Assembly (NCBI GenBank): GCA_036435485.1
Contig: CM071598.1
Span: forward strand, 176,214,148 to 176,278,147
Length of the DNA stretch: 64,000 bases
Direction: 5' to 3'
Origin: Saposhnikovia divaricata
Taxonomy: Eukaryota; Streptophyta; Magnoliopsida; Apiales; Apiaceae
Part shown: piece after piece, positions 47,737 through 58,936 of the stretch
Layout of the letters: each line of letters starts with the position of its first letter
How positions within the stretch are numbered: position 1 is the stretch's first letter
Position numbers and translations under genes: made by a program
The notes under the pieces: generated by a model
The model's input: the letters and a program-made list of their open reading frames with translations, nothing else
Database searches by the model: none
What the model was told of the DNA's origin: nothing

Positions 47737-50285
47737 TCAACGAGGGCTTGTCGAAGGCTGCAACAGACTTGTAGTGCTCGAGCCACACTGATCTGTGTCA
47801 TCCCCAACGTTATTGTCAGAACTTATATGAATATCATAAAGATCAGAATGCTGAATCTCGGTTTGACCTATTAGGCTCGTCATCTCTTCATTGCCATGTT
47901 CATTAGCCCAAGGATGTTTAGTAAATCTCATCAAATTTTGTAATTCCATAGCCACTTCCATCATTGTTGGTCTTTCCTCGCCATTAAGGTTTAGACACCT
48001 CTTCACAAGTTGAGCAGCTTTCTGAAGTTGATCGAATGTCCCTTCCTTCACTACCCGAGGCTCTAAAATTTGAAACAATCGGTTTTTTTTCATGGATGTA
48101 ATAAAATAAATGGCAAGATTTCTTTCTTCCTCGGGATTAGCCATGCGAATTGGTTTTCTTCCTGTTAAGAGCTCTGCAAGGACCATTCCAAAACTATATA
48201 CATCACTTTTACTAGTCAGTTGGCCAGAATGGAAGTATTCAGGATCTAAGTATCCTAAAGTTCCCTGGACTAATGTAGTCACCTTGGTTTGATCCATTGG
48301 TACCAACCTCGAAGCACCAAAATCTGAAATTTTGGCAACATTATTGTCATCCAGTAATATGTTGGCTAATTTAACATCTCTATGAATAACAGGTATAGAA
48401 GCTGCAGAGTGAAGATATGCAAGCGCGCCAGAAGATTCAGCAGCAATTCTTAACCGATTCTCCAACGATAACCAGGACGCTCCTCCGTCAATATTGTGGA
48501 CATGATGTAATAAGGTACCATTGGATACATATTCATATACCAACAATGGTACCTCACATTCTAAACAACATCCTAAAAGTTTGACAACATTTCTATGGTT
48601 AACTTGCGTAAGAATCACCACCTCGTTGATGAATTGCTCTACTTGACTCTCATCCATTAGTTTCGACTTTTTGATAGCAACTACACGATTGTCACGTAAA
48701 ATTCCTTTGTAAACTATACCGTAACCACCTTGCCCGAGGATCCTATCAGCAGCATAGTTGTTTGTGGCTCTCTTTAGTTCTTCGTTGCTGAAAACTTTTG
48801 TATTGCCGTCTGTACTTTGTTGACTTAACAAGAGACCACCATTTTTCTGGAAGAATTTGTCTCTTTGTTGAGCATGTTTTCGTTTCTTTAAGATAAAATA
48901 TAACCAATTCATTCCAATGAGTAAAAAGAGGCAACTAAATCCTACACCTGCACTCAGTATACAAATTCGTTTTCATTATGATGTGGATTGATAAAAAGAG
49001 TGGAAGATGTAAAGTTACTAAAAAGAAGCTGATTAAATTAGCTAAAAAAAGGGAATGAGTCTGATTACAGAAGACTAATTTACCTAGTAAAAGCTTGATG
49101 CCCTGGAACTTTTTAGCAATGCACTTATCATCTTTCCGGTAGTATCCACGTCGACAAGAGCAATAATAACTGCCCTCAGTATTGGTGCAGATCTGATCGC
49201 AACTATTTTTTTCCTTTTCTGCACATTCATCAGTATCTTGCAAAAGGAAAACATCAAATTACATTTAAATAATTAATTAAAATGCATAGCCACTCACCAC
49301 AGGAATGGAAAATTCAAATCATTTAGTTACCATAGCATCCTGGACTGAGGTAAGGATTTCCCTCAAAACCTTCTTTGCAGCTGCAACGATATCCATTAGA
49401 CGAAGCTCCATTGATGCAGTAACTGTTATTGAATTTGCAAGCGTAAGAATTTTGGTCTAGAGCTGCTTCACTGCAAGTCATATTCCCAATAGCCCAGTCT
49501 AATACTATGGGAACAGTATCTGCAATCCTGTCCTTCAAGGTTGTATCATTAAGATCTGATATGCCTCGAAACTTGAATCTGCTTTTCTCACCCATAAACG
49601 CATACCCACAATTGTTAATGGATGAGACATTTCTATGGCTATTATAGGTCTCAAGGTAGATATTGAAATATTTGTGAACATTGATGGGTACTTGACAACA
49701 ACCACTAGCAGAACACTCGTCTTCAGGAATTTCCTCATTAGGTAGGCATGTGGTACTGCATCCTTTAGGCAAGAACCTGTTTGGATTGTTCAGGTTGGAA
49801 TCAAAACTGTCTGGATCATTGTATAAGTTGGCATAGTCATCACAACCAACAACGGTAAGCACATTTGCAGTGGAATACGTAAATGGAGACCCATCCAATC
49901 CATTTTGTACAATATAGCCTCGAGTTAAGCTGCCGGATTGATTATAGCACATATAAGCCAAAACACATGAAATTCGTAGCTCAGTATCGGATATATCATG
50001 AATATGAAGCTGTCGAAGATATGGAGTTAATGAGAAGGCTAAAGGAGGAGTATAGGAATTGTTGCAAATAAGTTCAAAAGAAGGGTCTATGGCACAATCC
50101 AAACCTTGTTCTGATCTGATGCCAAACGGATATGGTATTATAAGGTCTCCGCATTGCCTTTGACATCCTGGCTTTGTAATGACTTGAGCCTTCATGATGG
50201 TGTGATTGGTGGTATTGGGGGAAAGCACTTCATAGCCCCAACAGAAGTCCAGTAAAACAACAAGAACAATCAGAAACAAACGCAT
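47737..50285 (-). CDS. Wall-associated receptor kinase-like protein, intact, 3 exons
   Basis: Exons 50285-49331, 49236-49084 and 48947-47737 (GT-AG) join to 772 codons. A signal peptide ([17 protein letters not shown]) leads to the Cys-rich GUB_WAK wall-binding domain ([16 protein letters not shown], about 40-150) and a second Cys-rich part ending [10 protein letters not shown]. Exon 2 is one calcium-binding EGF module ([19 protein letters not shown]). One membrane helix ([17 protein letters not shown], about 373-389) precedes the cytosolic Ser/Thr kinase. The kinase has [16 protein letters not shown] (Lys about 462), [13 protein letters not shown] (Asp about 560), DFGAS (about 578) and [11 protein letters not shown]. 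The RD motif and activation loop are complete, so it should be active. WAK-like kinases sense pectin fragments or act in defence and cell expansion. It is the intact member of a tandem pair with 53022-55470. Confidence 0.93.
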
Positions 50286-51344
50286 TTTCGTGTTCAGTTT
50301 TTGATAACCAGAATTTATGTCAACTGTGTATATTCTTAAATCTTAATGCATGGCTCTATTCTTTAATATAGGCTTGTCTTCCCCAACTTCATTACGTTGT
50401 TGCTAGTTTATACCCCAAAGGTTTGACGATCTTGTCATCTTGTTTCCAACTCACCCAATTCATTTCTTATTTAAAACTGTTGAAGTTGATAGCCTAACTG
50501 CTTCAAATTATTTTAGTAAGTAGATACAAGTCAATGTGATGCTGCTACGTACATAATTATATAGTGTATGGTGCAGATGTATGTTGTAAATAAGATCGTT
50601 GATAATTAATTAATAGTCATCATCCTATGAATGGCAGCAGGCCAGCAGCAATGCGACCTCTTCTAGTTATAATTCAAGGCCAATGCGGTCAAAATAGGTG
50701 CTTACTACTTCCCCGTCAGTCACGTAAACACTTTAAATCTTTACAAAACAAAGGGAAAATTTACGGTGCTAGAAATACCAAATTGGTTACCAAAATTTGT
50801 TACCAAATGACATGTCACTAATGCCAAATCATTTGGTAACAATTTTGTGGTACCCAATTTGGTACCTTTAGCATTTTTCTATCTTTTTATTAAAAAAACA
50901 TTTAAAACATTTGAATGCAATTCTTATCTTCTATCTTCCATACCTTCTATAAAGTAAACACTCAGGCGGCTTGACGCGGTGCTGTCAAACCTTTTCAAAC
51001 GATTTCCCTGTTTTTCAAGAATTTTTGTGTTTTATTTGGTGCCATATCTTGCAAAATTCACGCCACCTTTCTCCCTATGAATTCATACTAGGAATGACGA
51101 CTCAGTAATTCACTGTTATGATTAAAAAGTTTTTGAGTTGAATTTCAAGTTTCCTGAAAATTTAAAACTAAAATTAACACAATAATGCGCAGTCATAAGT
51201 ATTCAAATGCATAAATTGTATTCCGGACCAGTGATTCTTAGATCAGGAGTCAGGGATCAGGTCACTAGTAGCAGTTTTGTTTTATGTCAAGAGGATGAAG
51301 GTAGGCTCTGCATATCCTGACACCGATAATTATTGTTTCAGGGA
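50286..51344. other. Promoter side of the WAK-like gene and intergenic DNA
   Basis: AT-rich upstream region of the minus-strand WAK-like gene. No TATA box was chosen. It contains the foldback MITE at 50767-50873. Short ORFs (50627-50821 and 51277-51489) are not supported. Confidence 0.45.
50767..50873. mobile_element. Foldback MITE-like palindrome
   Basis: The left arm TGCTAGAAATACCAAATTGG ... TTGTTACCAAATGA pairs with the right arm TCATTTGGTAACAATTTTG ... CCAATTTGGTACC, TTTAGCA. Arms are about 45 bp with a loop of about 15. It is a near-perfect hairpin of a size expected for a MITE. AAAT/ATTTT flanks suggest the true termini may extend some bases further. Family not recognised. Confidence 0.7.
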
Positions 51345-52690
51345 TCATGTACCTTCTCCCTTCGGCTTTCGCTTCCTTAATACTAACAAGTACATTAAAG
51401 CTAGTACTGCTACTAATACTAGGACAATCAAAATGATTCGTAGATGCCTCATTGGTCTGGATCTGCGGATATCTACTGCATTGCAACAAATGAATATCTG
51501 AAACAATAGTTCTTGAAGAGTTTAAGTTGAATTTTTATTATTCACAAATAACAGGAGGTTGAACCATAAGATACTGGCATTCTCACATTAATAAGAGTTT
51601 AAAATGAGTAAAAGTAGTGTTACCTAACTCAGATTCTGGCATTTTTACATAAATATCTTGTCCATCATCTGTGTAGCCTACCATGTCAGAAAGATCATTG
51701 AACCATAAGATGCATCCACCTCCCCCACTTCTTATATCTGCGCTCGCATAAGCTGTACAATTGCAGTTCTTCAGACACATCCTTTAACATTCTTCCAAGG
51801 TTAATTTTCATGTCATACCATGAATGCCGTGTGTCTGGCAACTTCACACGGGAATATTCCAAAAATCCCGTTTCAATCACACATTCAAGTTTTGTTTTAC
51901 GAATACATCCACTAGACCAATTTACTGCATTCAACTTTTCTGGAAATTTAGGAACAAATCCTCTCAAACATCCGCATCTTGGAGAGCTGTTAATGTTGCA
52001 AATACCGAAGGACATTATGAATAAAAATCACAGTCACTGACCACTTAGGTCGTATAAACCATCCAAATTTGATTTTGACAATTCCAAACAAGGTGCTGTA
52101 TGTCTCCATTTGGAGTCAATGTCAGCCTTATATCAGCAGAAGTTCTATTAATGGAATCAACCTATAGTAGATCTCCTTATCCTCGAAAACAAATTTCTCT
52201 GTAAACATTTCATTTGGATTAGTCTCGGGAGAACCACTGAATTGGCGACCATTCCACGGCCCAGTCCTCGCCCACTTGGAAGAACCTTTTGACCTAAAGA
52301 ACTGCGGAAAACCATTAAAATCAATTCCGTCAGTGAAAATTCCTGTGGCAGGATCATCAACACTTTTCCATGACGTGAAGAAAATATTTTGTCCGGTTAC
52401 CAAATTTATTCCTACCTTCATGCCTGGTAAGAAATTATCTCCCGCATAATCAAAACTCTGCCAAATTATATCTTCTGCGTTGTTGATATTATGATCTTCA
52501 TCCCTTAAAACCAAATTCCATGAATCTAATAGCTGTGCGACAGGATTCTTTAAAGATGTATTTGTTGACCAAATTATCCCATCATCTGTTTGCAATGTAA
52601 TTCCTTTGTCATCGAGTGGCAATGCCTGGCGAGCTACGAATAAGCAGAATTGTGAAGAGGATACTCAACTGGCAATCGGCTTGCTTCTTT
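51345..52690 (-). pseudogene. G-type lectin S-receptor-like kinase relic, no kinase domain
   Basis: Minus-strand fragments in order: a partial bulb lectin domain (DDGIIWSTNTS, LLDSWNLVLRDE, WQSFDYAGDNFLPGMK), an S-locus glycoprotein segment (TSWKSVDDPATGIF, WARTGPWNGRQFSG), RCGCLRGFVPKFPE, a PAN-like segment (MCLKNCNCTAYASADI, GCILWFNDL), and a membrane helix (ILIVLVLVAVLALMYLLVL) followed by basic residues and a TGA at 51345-51347. Frameshifts and stops lie near 52130, 52015-52060 and 51780. A donor-like GTAACA follows SELG near 51630. The start is eroded (VARQALPLDD near 52640) and the kinase part is absent. Such receptors act in defence and self-recognition. This copy is unlikely to make a functional protein. 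Confidence 0.8.
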
Positions 52691-53021
52691 TCACTTCGGT
52701 CGTTCTTGCCTGGTTTCCATTTGTTTCTGAATTTCAAACTCATATGCTATTAAAGATCGGGCAGCTCAATATTTTGTGTTTTTTTTATACATATTAACCA
52801 ACCAACTCATATTAGAGAAAGGCTTTACAACGATCTTGTATTATATAATTACTTACACAAACCGATGCACATGTATAGTGTAGCATGTTCTTAGATACAA
52901 TGATATAACACATCAGAAAACTTATGATATCTTATGAAAGGCCTGTCTACATGTGCAACAAACTACTAACTATTGCTTAAGCCACATCGATCCGCGTCAT
53001 TTCTAACGTTATCTTCAGTAT
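52691..53021. other. Intergenic DNA and 3' flank of the WAK-like pseudogene
   Basis: AT-rich. A 3' UTR for the minus-strand pseudogene is likely from 53021 downward. Bases 52970-53020 still align with the 3' coding end of the intact paralogue, beyond the premature stop. Confidence 0.4.
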
Positions 53022-55470
53022 TTATATGAATATCATAAAGATAGAATGTTGAATCTCACAATGACCTACAAAACTCGTAATCTCTTCATTCCCCTGTTGA
53101 TTAGCCCAAGGATGTTTAGTAAATTTCCTCAAATTTTGTATTTCCATAGCCACTTCCATCATCGTTGGTCTTTCCTGGCCATGAAGGTTTAGACACCTCT
53201 TCACAAGTTGAGCAACTTTTTCAAGTTGATCGAACGTCCCTTCCTCCACTACTCGAGGCTCTAGAATTTGAAATAATCGGTTTTCCTTCAGGGAGGTAAT
53301 AAAATATGTGCCAAGATTTCTTTCTTCCTCAGGATTAGCCATGCAAATTGGTTTTCTTCCTGTTAAAAGCTCTGCAAGGACAACTCCAAAACTGTAAACA
53401 TCACTTTTATTAGTCAGTTGGCCTGTATGAAAGTATTCAGGGTCCAAGTATCCTAAAGTACCCTGCAAGTATCCTAAAGTACCCTGGACTAATGTAGTCA
53501 CTTTGGTTTGATCCATGAATACCAACCTCGACGCTCCAAAATCTGAAATTTTAGCAACATTATTATCATCCAGCAATATGTTAGCTAATTTAACATCTCT
53601 ATGAATTATAGGTATAGAAGCTGCAGAGTGAAGATATGCAAGGGCACCGGAAGATTCAGCAACAATTCTCAACCGATTATCCAACGATAACCAGGACACG
53701 CCTCCATCAATATTGTGGACATGATCTAATAAGGTACCATTGGATACAAATTCATATACCAACAATGGCACCTCACATTCTAAACAACATCCTAAAAGTT
53801 TGACCACATTTCTATGGTTAACTTGTGTAAGAATCACCACCTCATTAATAAATTGCTCTACTTGACTCTCATCCATTATTTTCGACTTGTTGATAGCAAC
53901 TACATGATTGTCCGGTAAAATTCCTTTGTAAACAATACCATAACCACCTTGTCCAAGAATCCTATTAGCAGCGTAGTTGTTTGTGGCTCTCTTTAGATCT
54001 TCATTGCTGAAAACTTTTGTATTGCCGTCTTTACTTTGTTGACTTAACAAGAGACCGCCATTTTGCTGAAAAAATTTGTCTCTTTGTTGAGCACGTTTTC
54101 TTTTCATCAAGATGAAATATAACCAATTCATCCCAATGAGTGACACCAGGCAACTGATCCCTATGCCTGCACTCAATATACAATTTTTTTTTCAAATTTA
54201 ATATGGATTGATATAATAGTGAAAGATAAATTAGTTGATTAAGGCTGATTACACAAGACTAATTTACCTAGTACAAGCTTGATGACTTGGAACTTTTTAG
54301 CAATGCACTTGTCATCTTTGAAGTAGTATCCATGTCGACAAGAGCAATAATAACTCCCCTTAGTATTGGTGCAGATCTGATCGCAAACTTTTTTTTGTTT
54401 TTCTGCACATTCATCGATATCTTGCAAAAGAGAAACATCAAATCACAATGAAGTAATTAATTAAAATGCTTACAACCACCACAGGAATTTAAAGTTTGAA
54501 TTAATTAGTTACTGTAGCATCCTGGACTGAGATAAGGATTTCTCTCGAAACCTTTTTTGCAGCTGCAACAATATCCATTAAACGAAGTTCCTTGGATGCA
54601 GTAACTGTTATTGAATTTGCAAGCATAAGAACTTTTGTCTAGAGCTGCTTCACTGCAAGTTTTATTCCCAATAGGCCAGTCCAACACTATGGGAATATCT
54701 GCGATCCTGTCCTTGATGGTTGTATTTTTAAGATCTGATAAACCTCGAAATTTGAATTTGCTTCTTTCACCGATAAACGCAAATCCGCATTTATTGAAGG
54801 ATGAGACATTTCTATGGTTATTGTTGGTCCCAACATGAATATTAAATATTTTTGAAAATTGATGGGTACTTGACAACAACCACCACCAGAACACTCGCCT
54901 TCAGGAATTTTCTCACCTGGTAGGCATGTGGTGCTGCATCCTTTAGGCATGAACCGGTCCGAAAATACCAATTTGGGAATAAAACTCTTTCGCTCATTGT
55001 ATACGTTGGCATAGTCATCAAAACCAACAGTAATAAGCACATTTGCAGTGGAATACGTAAATGGAGTCTGGTCCAATCCATGTTGTACAATACTAGCCTT
55101 CACTGAAGCTGCCAGACTGATTAAAGCACATAGAAGCCACAACACAAGAAACACGTACCTCAGTGTCGGATATATCGTGAACATGTTGAAATTTAACTAA
55201 ATCTGTAGTTAATGAGAAGGCTAAGGGAGGATTGTAATAATCGTCGCACTTAAGTTCGAAGGAGGGGTTTATGGCACAATCCAGGCCTTCTGATCTGATG
55301 CCAAAGGGATACGGTATTAGCAGGTTTCCGCATTGCCTTTGACAACAAGGCTTTGTAATGACTGGAGCCTTTATGATGGTGTGGTTTTTGGTATTGGGAG
55401 GAAGCACTTCAAACCCCCAAGAAAGTCCTAGTAAAACAACTAGAACAAGTAGAAACAAATGCATTTTCAT
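53022..55470 (-). pseudogene. Wall-associated kinase-like paralogue, disrupted
   Basis: This is a tandem duplicate of 47737-50285 with the same three-exon plan: 55470-54513, 54420-54268 (EGF module, 153 bp as in the paralogue) and 54166-53022. Exon 1 has two frameshifts relative to the paralogue: near 55093 after CFNQSGSFSEG (one extra base) and near 54850 in the VPINFQKY region. In the kinase part the VAIK lysine is Asn (VAINK), and a 21 bp tandem duplication inserts QGTLGYL in the activation loop before DPEYF. A one-base loss near 53045 truncates the C-terminus to [18 protein letters not shown] and DFGAS are still present. The Met at 55470 (MKMHLF) is the likely original start. It cannot encode a working receptor. 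Confidence 0.88.
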
Positions 55471-55504
55471 CTTCAATTTTTGATATTAGATTAAATCAGC
55501 TCAT

Positions 55505-56492
55505 CTAAAACCTAAGCTCCTCATCGACTTGTTCTTCACTTTCTAATATGAGTAATTGTGATCCTTGACATTTGTGTCCAGCACTAAACTTCACATCACA
55601 ATTAAAACAAAGCCCTTGAGCTCTCCTCCTCTGCATTTCATCCCAACTAAGACGCTTCATCGGTGGTATTATTTTCGATGGTGTTGTCTTTGCTGGGGAT
55701 GTCGAATCAATCTTATCACGACAAAATGGTGGAGAATTGATAGTCCTTTGTTGACGAGTTAGCTGTTCTTCCTTCATTCGTGCAAAGCTAATTGCATCCT
55801 TCACTGTTTTTGGTTTGAACATTCTGATGCCATCTGCAATTTCAGGCTTAAGACCCCCCATGAACGTGCCAACCAAAGCCTTTTGTGTCCATCCACGCAC
55901 TCTATTCCCAAGCCTTTCAAATTCCTTCTGATAGTCACGTAGTGAGCCTGTTTGTTCCACCCTCGATAGTGCCTCGTCGAAATCTTCACAATCAGTTGGT
56001 CCAAAGCGAGCCCATAATTTGTCGTGAAAGATGTCCCATGTTACTTCTCGTCTTTCTTCCTTGTACGCACGTAGTAACCACTGCCACCACTGATTTGCTT
56101 CTCCTTCCAGGTGGAATGATGCCAACGATACTTTTTTCATTTCTTTAGTGCCTTGAAACTCAAAGAACTGATCAACGCGGTTGAACCATTCCGTTGGATC
56201 TTCGCCATAGTATTTAGGAAACTCAAGTTTGGCCATTTTAGATGAAAAAAATTTGGCGATTCACTTCCAAATCCTCTCTATTTTCCTCTCTATTGGAATG
56301 AGATGGACCATCTCGATTAGTGTTATTGCTTGCCCCTTCTTTGTTTGCAAGTAAAACTTGAGACAACCTGTTGACTGTTTCTTCTAGTTGGCTCATCTTG
56401 TCAGTAACACCAACTTTCATTCTGCTCAATCCATCTTGAAGTCCACCAAGAGCAGCCTCTAGACTCTCGATTCTTTCCTTGTTTGATGCCAT
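55505..56492 (-). pseudogene. Gag of small gag-only LTR element, copy 1
   Basis: From the ATG at 56492 (MASNKERIESLE) the frame runs to a one-base insertion in an A-run near 56245, then continues as MAKLEFPKYYGEDPTEWFNR and on to 55505. It shows a coiled-coil N-terminus, a gypsy gag core (HLEGEANQWWQWLLRAY, WDIFHDKLWARFGP, YQKEFERLGNRVRGWTQ) and a chromovirus-type knuckle CFNCDVKFSAGHKC near the end. The product would be about 328 residues and ends EELRF with its own stop. Its 3' side stops at about 55501, beside the WAK-like pseudogene start, without polypurine tract or LTR. This copy is truncated there. Confidence 0.85.
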
Positions 56493-56502
56493 TGTTAACA
56501 AT

Positions 56503-56514
56503 GCTCTGATACCA
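56503..56514 (-). promoter_or_regulatory. Primer binding site, copy 1
   Basis: The minus strand reads TGGTATCAGAGC one base from the LTR edge at 56516, a tRNA-Met type site serving the gag at 55505-56492. Confidence 0.88.
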
Positions 56515-56515
56515 A

Positions 56516-56885
56516 TGATAGGTCCCAATCAAAGCTAGTATAAAATGAAGATAGATATTCTACTAGGGTGAGAATGAACCACAAACTTTTACAATATTCC
56601 CCTCCCTATTCATGAATTACTAACTAATTTAAATACAAAGAAAAGACTAAATGCTCCTAATTTCTAGGTCCACCTACTAACAAACTATCACACTTAGTGG
56701 GCTGTTACAATTGACCTCTGATGGCATTAACATCAACTAAACTCTAAACAAACTAATCACTACTACAACTATTTTGTAGAAGTCTGCACTGAATAACTAA
56801 ACAACTTATAAACAAGTCTGCACTAACTAAACAACATATACTGACTAATGGAAACTAACTATGATAAGTACTAGGTGATCTATCA
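56516..56885 (-). repeat. Shared LTR between gag copies 1 and 2 (370 bp)
   Basis: On the + strand it runs from TGATAGGTCCC to GATCTATCA, with matching TGATAG/CTATCA ends. On its left it has a primer site (5' LTR of copy 1). On its right is a reversed polypurine tract (TCCCCTTTTTTT, 56892-56903), making it also the 3' LTR of copy 2. It resembles 57986-58361 nearly throughout. Confidence 0.88.
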
Positions 56886-56975
56886 ACACCGTCCCCTTTT
56901 TTTAGAACCTTGTCCTCAAGGTTCAGTCTTATAAATTGCTCGTGAACTTGAAAGTGGATAAACTGAGATCTTTCG

Positions 56976-57962
56976 TTAAAACTTGAGCTCCTCATTGGCT
57001 TGTTCTTCACTTCCTAATATGAGTAATTGTGGTCCTTGACATTTGTGTCCAGTATTAAACTTCGCATCGTAATTAAAACAAAGTCCTTGGGCTCTCCTCC
57101 TCTGCATTTCATCCCAACTAAGACGCTTCATCGGTGATGTTGTTTTCAGTGGTGTTGTCTTTGCTGGGGATGTCGTATCAATTTAATCACGATAAAATGG
57201 TGGAGAATTGATAGTCCTTTGTTGACGAGTTAGCTGTTCTTCCTTCATTCGTGCAAAGCTAATTGCATCCTTCACTATTTTTCGTTTGAATATTCTGATG
57301 CCATTTGCAATTTCAGGTTAAAGACCCCCCATGAACGTGCCAACCACGGCCTTTTGTGTCCATCCACGCACTCTATTCCCAAGTCTTTCAAATCCCTTCT
57401 GATAGTCACGTAGTGAGCCTATTTGTTCCACCCTCAATAGTGCCTCCTCGAAATCTTCACAATCCGTTGGTCCAAAGCGAGCCCATAATTCATCGTGAAA
57501 GATGTCCCATGTTACTTCTCGTCTTTCTTCCTTGTACGCACGTAGTAACCACTGCCACCATTGATTTGCTTCTCCTTCCAGGTGGAATGATGCCAACGAC
57601 ACTTTTTTCATTTGTGTAGTGCCTTGAAATTCAAAGAACTGATCAACGCGGTTGAACCATTCCGTTGGATATTCGCCAGAGTATTTACGAAACTCAATTT
57701 TGGCCATTTTGGATGAAAAAATTTGGCGATTCACTTCCAAATCCTCTCTATTTTCCTCTCTGTTGGAATGAGATGGACCATCTCGATTAGTGTTATTACT
57801 TGCCCCTTCTTTGTTTGCAAGTAAAACTTGAGACAACCTGTTGACTGTTTCTTCTAGTTGGCTCATCTTGTCAGTAACACCAACTTCAATTCTGCTCAAG
57901 CCATCTTGAAGTCCACCAAGAGGAGCCGCTAGACTCTCGATTCTTTCCTTGTTTGATGCCAT
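56976..57962 (-). pseudogene. Gag of small gag-only LTR element, copy 2
   Basis: The ATG at 57962 opens the same protein as copy 1. Here the A-run is in frame (QIFSSKMAKIEF), so the open part is 226 codons, to about 57318. There TTAA replaces the CTTAAG seen in the other copies and gives a stop. A further stop or shift lies near 57183 (TTTAATCACG). The end reads EELKF and stop at 56976-56978. Only about 75 bases separate this stop from the polypurine tract, so the element never carried pol at this position. The family is gag-only. Confidence 0.85.
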
Positions 57963-57972
57963 TGTTAACAAA

Positions 57973-57984
57973 GCTCTGATACCA
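57973..57984 (-). promoter_or_regulatory. Primer binding site, copy 2
   Basis: The minus strand reads TGGTATCAGAGC next to the LTR edge at 57986, as in copy 1. Confidence 0.88.
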
Positions 57985-57985
57985 A

Positions 57986-58361
57986 TGATAGGTCCCAATC
58001 AAAGCTAGTATAAAATGAAGATAGATATTCTCTTAGGGTGAGAATGAACCACAAACTTTTACTATATTCCCCTCCCTGTTCATGCATTGCTAACGAATTT
58101 AAATACAAAGAAAAGACTAACTGCTCCTAATTTCTAGGTCCACCTACTAACACACTATCACACTAGTGGGCTGTTACAACTGACCTCTGATGGCACTAAC
58201 ATCAACTGAACTCTAAACAAACTAATCACTACTACTACTATTTTGTAGAAGTCTACACTGAATAACTAAACAACTTATAAACAAGTCAGCACTAACTAAA
58301 CAACATGTACTGACTAATGGAAAGTGGAAACTAACTATGATAAGTACTAGGTGATCTATCA
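57986..58361 (-). repeat. Shared LTR between gag copies 2 and 3 (376 bp)
   Basis: It runs TGATAGGTCCC to GATCTATCA and carries a short insertion (GGAAAGT-type duplication near 58320) relative to 56516-56885. A reversed polypurine tract (TCCACTTTTTTTA) follows near 58367. Confidence 0.87.
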
Positions 58362-58451
58362 ATACCGTCCACTTTTTTTAGAACCTTGTCCTCAAGGTTC
58401 AGTCTTATAAATTGCTCGTGAACTTGAAAATGGATAAACTGAGATCTTTCG

Positions 58452-58930
58452 TTAAAACTTGAGCTCCTCATCGACTTGTTCTTCACTTTCTAATATGAGT
58501 AATTGTGGTCCTTGACATTTGTATCCAGCACTAAACTTCGCATCATAATTAAAACAAAGTCCTTGGGCTCTCCTCCTCTGCATTTCATCCCAACTAAGAC
58601 GCTTCATCGGTGATGTTGTTTTCGGTGGTGTTGTCTTTGCTAGGGATGTCGAATCAATCTGATCACGACAAAATGGTGGAGAATTGATAGTCCTTTGTTG
58701 ACGAGTTATCTGTTCTTCCTTCATTCGTGCAAATCTAATTGCATCCTTCACTGTTTTTGGTTTGAACATTTTGATGCCATCTGCAATTTCAGGCTTAAGA
58801 CCCCCATGAACGTGCCAACCAATGCCTTTTGTGTCCATCCACGCACTTTATTCCCAATCCTTTCAAATTCCTTCTGATAGTCACGTAGTGAGCCTGTTTG
58901 TTCCACCCTCGATAGTGCCTCGTCGAAATC
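58452..58930 (-). pseudogene. Gag of small gag-only LTR element, copy 3, truncated
   Basis: Only the C-terminal half remains, ending EELKF and stop at 58452-58454. A C missing from a C-run near 58800 shifts the frame. CFNYDAKFSAGYKC shows two knuckle residues lost (Cys to Tyr and His to Tyr). At about 58931 homology stops within the gag core and unrelated plus-strand gypsy sequence begins, so a recombination or insertion junction lies there. Confidence 0.8.
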
Positions 58931-58936
58931 TTTGAT

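Noticed and set aside
51265..51489. 74-codon minus-strand ORF over the S-receptor membrane segment
   Set aside because: The frame with the membrane helix and flanking basic residues is a different one. This ORF is its shadow.
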